Below are positions 61,762-64,000 of a DNA stretch of 64,000 nucleotides, piece by piece. The notes beneath the pieces are model-generated. The model searched no databases. It saw only the letters and a program-made list of their open reading frames with translations, and was not told the origin of the DNA. Location: positions 248,001 through 312,000 of the forward strand of contig NZ_KZ845665.1 of assembly GCF_003313465.1 (NCBI RefSeq), written 5' to 3'. A program made the translations under genes and the position numbers. This stretch comes from Thermoflavimicrobium daqui (lineage in GTDB: Bacteria > Bacillota > Bacilli > Thermoactinomycetales > Thermoactinomycetaceae). Position 1 is the first letter of the stretch, and each line of letters starts with the position of its first letter.

Positions 61762-64000
61762 ATGCATCGTCCGCTTGTTTGGATAGCAGGTGGTATTCTA
61801 TCTGGGATTGTGTTAGCAGATATGGTAGGAAAACATATCTGGATATATATGGGTATTTGTATCATTGTCTTGCTAGTGGGAATATGGCAGTATTTATATC
61901 AAAATAAAGGGCTTCTATTACTACTTCTTTTTTGTGGAATCTTTATTGGAGCCAGTCGCCTTGGCTATGTAGAGGCCAAAAATCAATCCTCTTTTGATTC
62001 CATCTTTTTATCTAAAATGCCCATTTGGGCCATGGTCACAGGAAAAATCATCAATGATCCTGTGATTGATGGGGATCGAATCTTATTGGAAATGAAGGTT
62101 AGGAGACTTATTTATCAGCAAAAAGTTTGGATGATTCCCGACGAAAAAATAAAGGTAACCCTTTATCTCAGAAGTAAGTTAGCTTGGAAGAAATCACATT
62201 TATTAAAACGATCATCACAGATCCGACTGCCCCTACAGATGACTAAACCCATTTCGGTACGTAACCCGGGAGGGTTTGATTACTCCATTTATTTACATCG
62301 ACAATTTATTCATTGGACTGGAATTGGAAGTTTTACAGAAGAGACTCAAATGATCCCTTCATCACAGTGGGATCTATGGAGATGGTTGGATCAAGTTCGT
62401 TATAAGCTAGCACAACAAATTGATCTACTTTATCCTGAGTCACATGCAGGATTATTGCGTGGAATGCTTTTAGGAGAAAGACAGCGAGTTGATCCTGTAT
62501 TAGAAGAACAATATGCTACCTTAGGTCTTACTCATATACTATCTATTTCTGGTTTACATATAGGTATCATTGTCACAAGTTTATATATCATATTAAAAGG
62601 GATTGGGCTTACTAGGGAGAAAGCAGCTGGAGTTATCCTGGGAATTTTACCATTATATGTGATATTAACAGGAGCAGGGGCACCGGTTTTACGTGCAGCG
62701 ATTATGGCAGGATTGGTATTGCTTGCGATCATTTTACGCTATACACGAGATGTTCTATCATTTTTATCATTCGCATTGATTATTCAGTGTATTTGGAATC
62801 CTTATCAAGTATTTGAAGTTGGCTTTCAATTGACTTATATTATTACAGCTGCATTAATCATTGGGGTAGAGCCTTTAACAGACAAACTAACAGGGCTACC
62901 GAAGTGGCTTAGTCAAGCATTAGCTGTGACATTGATTGCACAAGTAGCTTCTTTTCCTTTGATTATCTATTACTTTTCTGAATTCTCCTTCATCTCATTT
63001 TTGGCTAATTTGCTACTAGTACCAGTACTGAGTTTGGTGATACCCTTAACGATGCTAAGTATGGTGTTTAGTGTAGTTAGCGAAGGGCTAGGTTGGATTT
63101 TCGCACAAATCGTTTCAGGGATGTTAGGTATATCAACATGGATGATAAACGGGTTAAGTGAATGGACATGGACGAAATTAACTTGGACACCACCTTCATG
63201 GATATGGATTTTATTATATAGTGGAATGGTAGTATATCTTTGGATTGCTTGGGTAGGAGACTTATTTTTTCGTCGCCGACATCAAATAATCGCAAGTATT
63301 AGTTTGGTCCTTCTTCTTATCTATGCATATTACTCACCTGCATGGCTACGTAAAACACGGATGACTTTCTTAGATGTAGGACAAGGGGATACAATGGTTT
63401 TAGAGACAGCAAAAGGAAAGGTAATTGTAGTAGATGGTGGAGGGAAAACGGACCGAAAGACAGAAGATTGGCAACGTAGGCGGAAAGAAATGGATATGGG
63501 TAAACAAGTCGTCGTTCCATTTTTGAAATATCGTGGAATCAAGCAGATTGATCTGCTTGTTCTTACACATGGTGATGGGGACCACATTGGTGGAGTGACC
63601 TCGATCGTTAACCGCTTCCCTGTGAAAAAGGTGATTCGTAACCCCCATCCTCCAAAAGTAGGCATGGAACAAAAGCTAATCAATCTCTTAAGACAAAAAG
63701 ATATTCCTATTTATATTGCACCTCTTGGAAGTAAATGGGAGGTAGAAAAAGGAATAAGCTGGTATTTCTTACATCCTGATCAGCAAGATTTATTGGGAGA
63801 TCAAAGGGAGACAAATAACGATTCTGTCGTTTTCTTAATGTCTATTTATCAGCATCAGATCATGATGACTGGGGATATTGAAAAGCAGGCTGAACAGCGA
63901 ATTTTGTCTCACTATAATTTACCTACTGTTCCCATTCTAAAAGTAGCTCATCATGGAAGTGATACTTCGACGACCCAAGCTTGGCTTAAACAATTATCAC
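61762..64000 (+). CDS. comEC: DNA internalization channel ComEC/Rec2 (3' end outside window)
   Basis: About 746 codons are present and the frame is open at the right edge. ATG 61762 starts MHRPLVWIAGGILSGIVLAD; a GTG at 61750 is an alternative. N-terminal spans and OB-like DUF4131 region (about 1-210) are followed by the competence membrane domain (about 225-520: LYPESHAGLLRGMLLGERQR, THILSISGLHIGIIVTSLYI). From about 533 there is a metallo-beta-lactamase domain: TFLDVGQGDTMVLE, LVLTHGDGDHIGGVTSIV and KVAHHGSDTSTT near the edge, the nuclease-type zinc ligands. It transports single-stranded DNA during transformation. Confidence 0.96.
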   Translation, partial: MHRPLVWIAGGILSGIVLADMVGKHIWIYMGICIIVLLVGIWQYLYQNKGLLLLLLFCGIFIGASRLGYVEAKNQSSFDSIFLSKMPIWAMVTGKIINDPVIDGDRILLEMKVRRLIYQQKVWMIPDEKIKVTLYLRSKLAWKKSHLLKRSSQIRLPLQMTKPISVRNPGGFDYSIYLHRQFIHWTGIGSFTEETQMIPSSQWDLWRWLDQVRYKLAQQIDLLYPESHAGLLRGMLLGERQRVDPVLEEQYATLGLTHILSISGLHIGIIVTSLYIILKGIGLTREKAAGVILGILPLYVILTGAGAPVLRAAIMAGLVLLAIILRYTRDVLSFLSFALIIQCIWNPYQVFEVGFQLTYIITAALIIGVEPLTDKLTGLPKWLSQALAVTLIAQVASFPLIIYYFSEFSFISFLANLLLVPVLSLVIPLTMLSMVFSVVSEGLGWIFAQIVSGMLGISTWMINGLSEWTWTKLTWTPPSWIWILLYSGMVVYLWIAWVGDLFFRRRHQIIASISLVLLLIYAYYSPAWLRKTRMTFLDVGQGDTMVLETAKGKVIVVDGGGKTDRKTEDWQRRRKEMDMGKQVVVPFLKYRGIKQIDLLVLTHGDGDHIGGVTSIVNRFPVKKVIRNPHPPKVGMEQKLINLLRQKDIPIYIAPLGSKWEVEKGISWYFLHPDQQDLLGDQRETNNDSVVFLMSIYQHQIMMTGDIEKQAEQRILSHYNLPTVPILKVAHHGSDTSTTQAWLKQLS

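Overview
The window is a low-GC, Gram-positive, endospore-forming chromosome. Intact sigK, a CotF-type coat protein and spo0M point to sporulation. The yqeG-yqeH-aroE-nadD-yqeK-rsfS run, a T-box leuS and comEA/comEC are typical of Bacillales. Strong AGGAGG Shine-Dalgarno sites and frequent TTG/GTG starts agree. The gene set would suit the Thermoactinomycetaceae, but that is an inference; no rRNA is present to prove it.

Layout. 1-170: the last 55 codons of a secreted AA10 chitin-active monooxygenase. 171-907: terminator, a 141-bp inverted-repeat element and the NRPS promoter region. 908-21936: a three-gene, six-module non-ribosomal peptide synthetase operon. It has a surfactin-type starter condensation domain, a heterocyclization/cysteine module, two proline modules, one epimerization domain and a terminal thioesterase. 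The predicted product is acyl-X1-thiazoline(Cys)-Pro-D-X4-X5-Pro. The first synthetase ends with a PCP joined directly to what looks like the tail of a lost epimerization domain. 22182-26902: sigK, glycerate kinase with a GntP-type permease, and a CotF-like coat protein. 26998-33924: SRAP protein, secreted family I.5/I.6-like lipase, CPBP protease, secreted PIG-L deacetylase fused to a ThuA-like domain, and a coiled-coil protein. 34284-35230: a decayed CrtI/RetSat-type oxidoreductase next to a tnpB-less IS200/IS605 remnant. 35265-45099: mixed metabolism, including a flavohemoglobin divergent from a Crp/Fnr regulator with a TGTGA-N6-TCACA palindrome between them.

45257-53821: spo0M, glutathione peroxidase, then the conserved housekeeping run yqeG-yqeH-aroE-nadD-yqeK-rsfS (no yqeI/yhbY between aroE and nadD) and leuS behind a full T-box leader. 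53822-57803: a 50-residue basic ORF, a structured RNA candidate, and a 1112-residue STAND-like NTPase with a HEPN-like N-terminus and Sel1 repeats. The STAND gene is the best candidate here for an undescribed defence or signalling protein. 57943-64000: comEA, rocD, dcd (where Bacillus has comEB), a membrane-anchored chitin-binding-module protein, and comEC running off the end.

Two intergenic regions (about 27.7 kb and 54.2 kb) carry related hairpin RNAs with the same pyrimidine/purine inner stem but different, compensated outer stems. They look like two members of one non-coding RNA family. No tRNA, rRNA or CRISPR array was seen.
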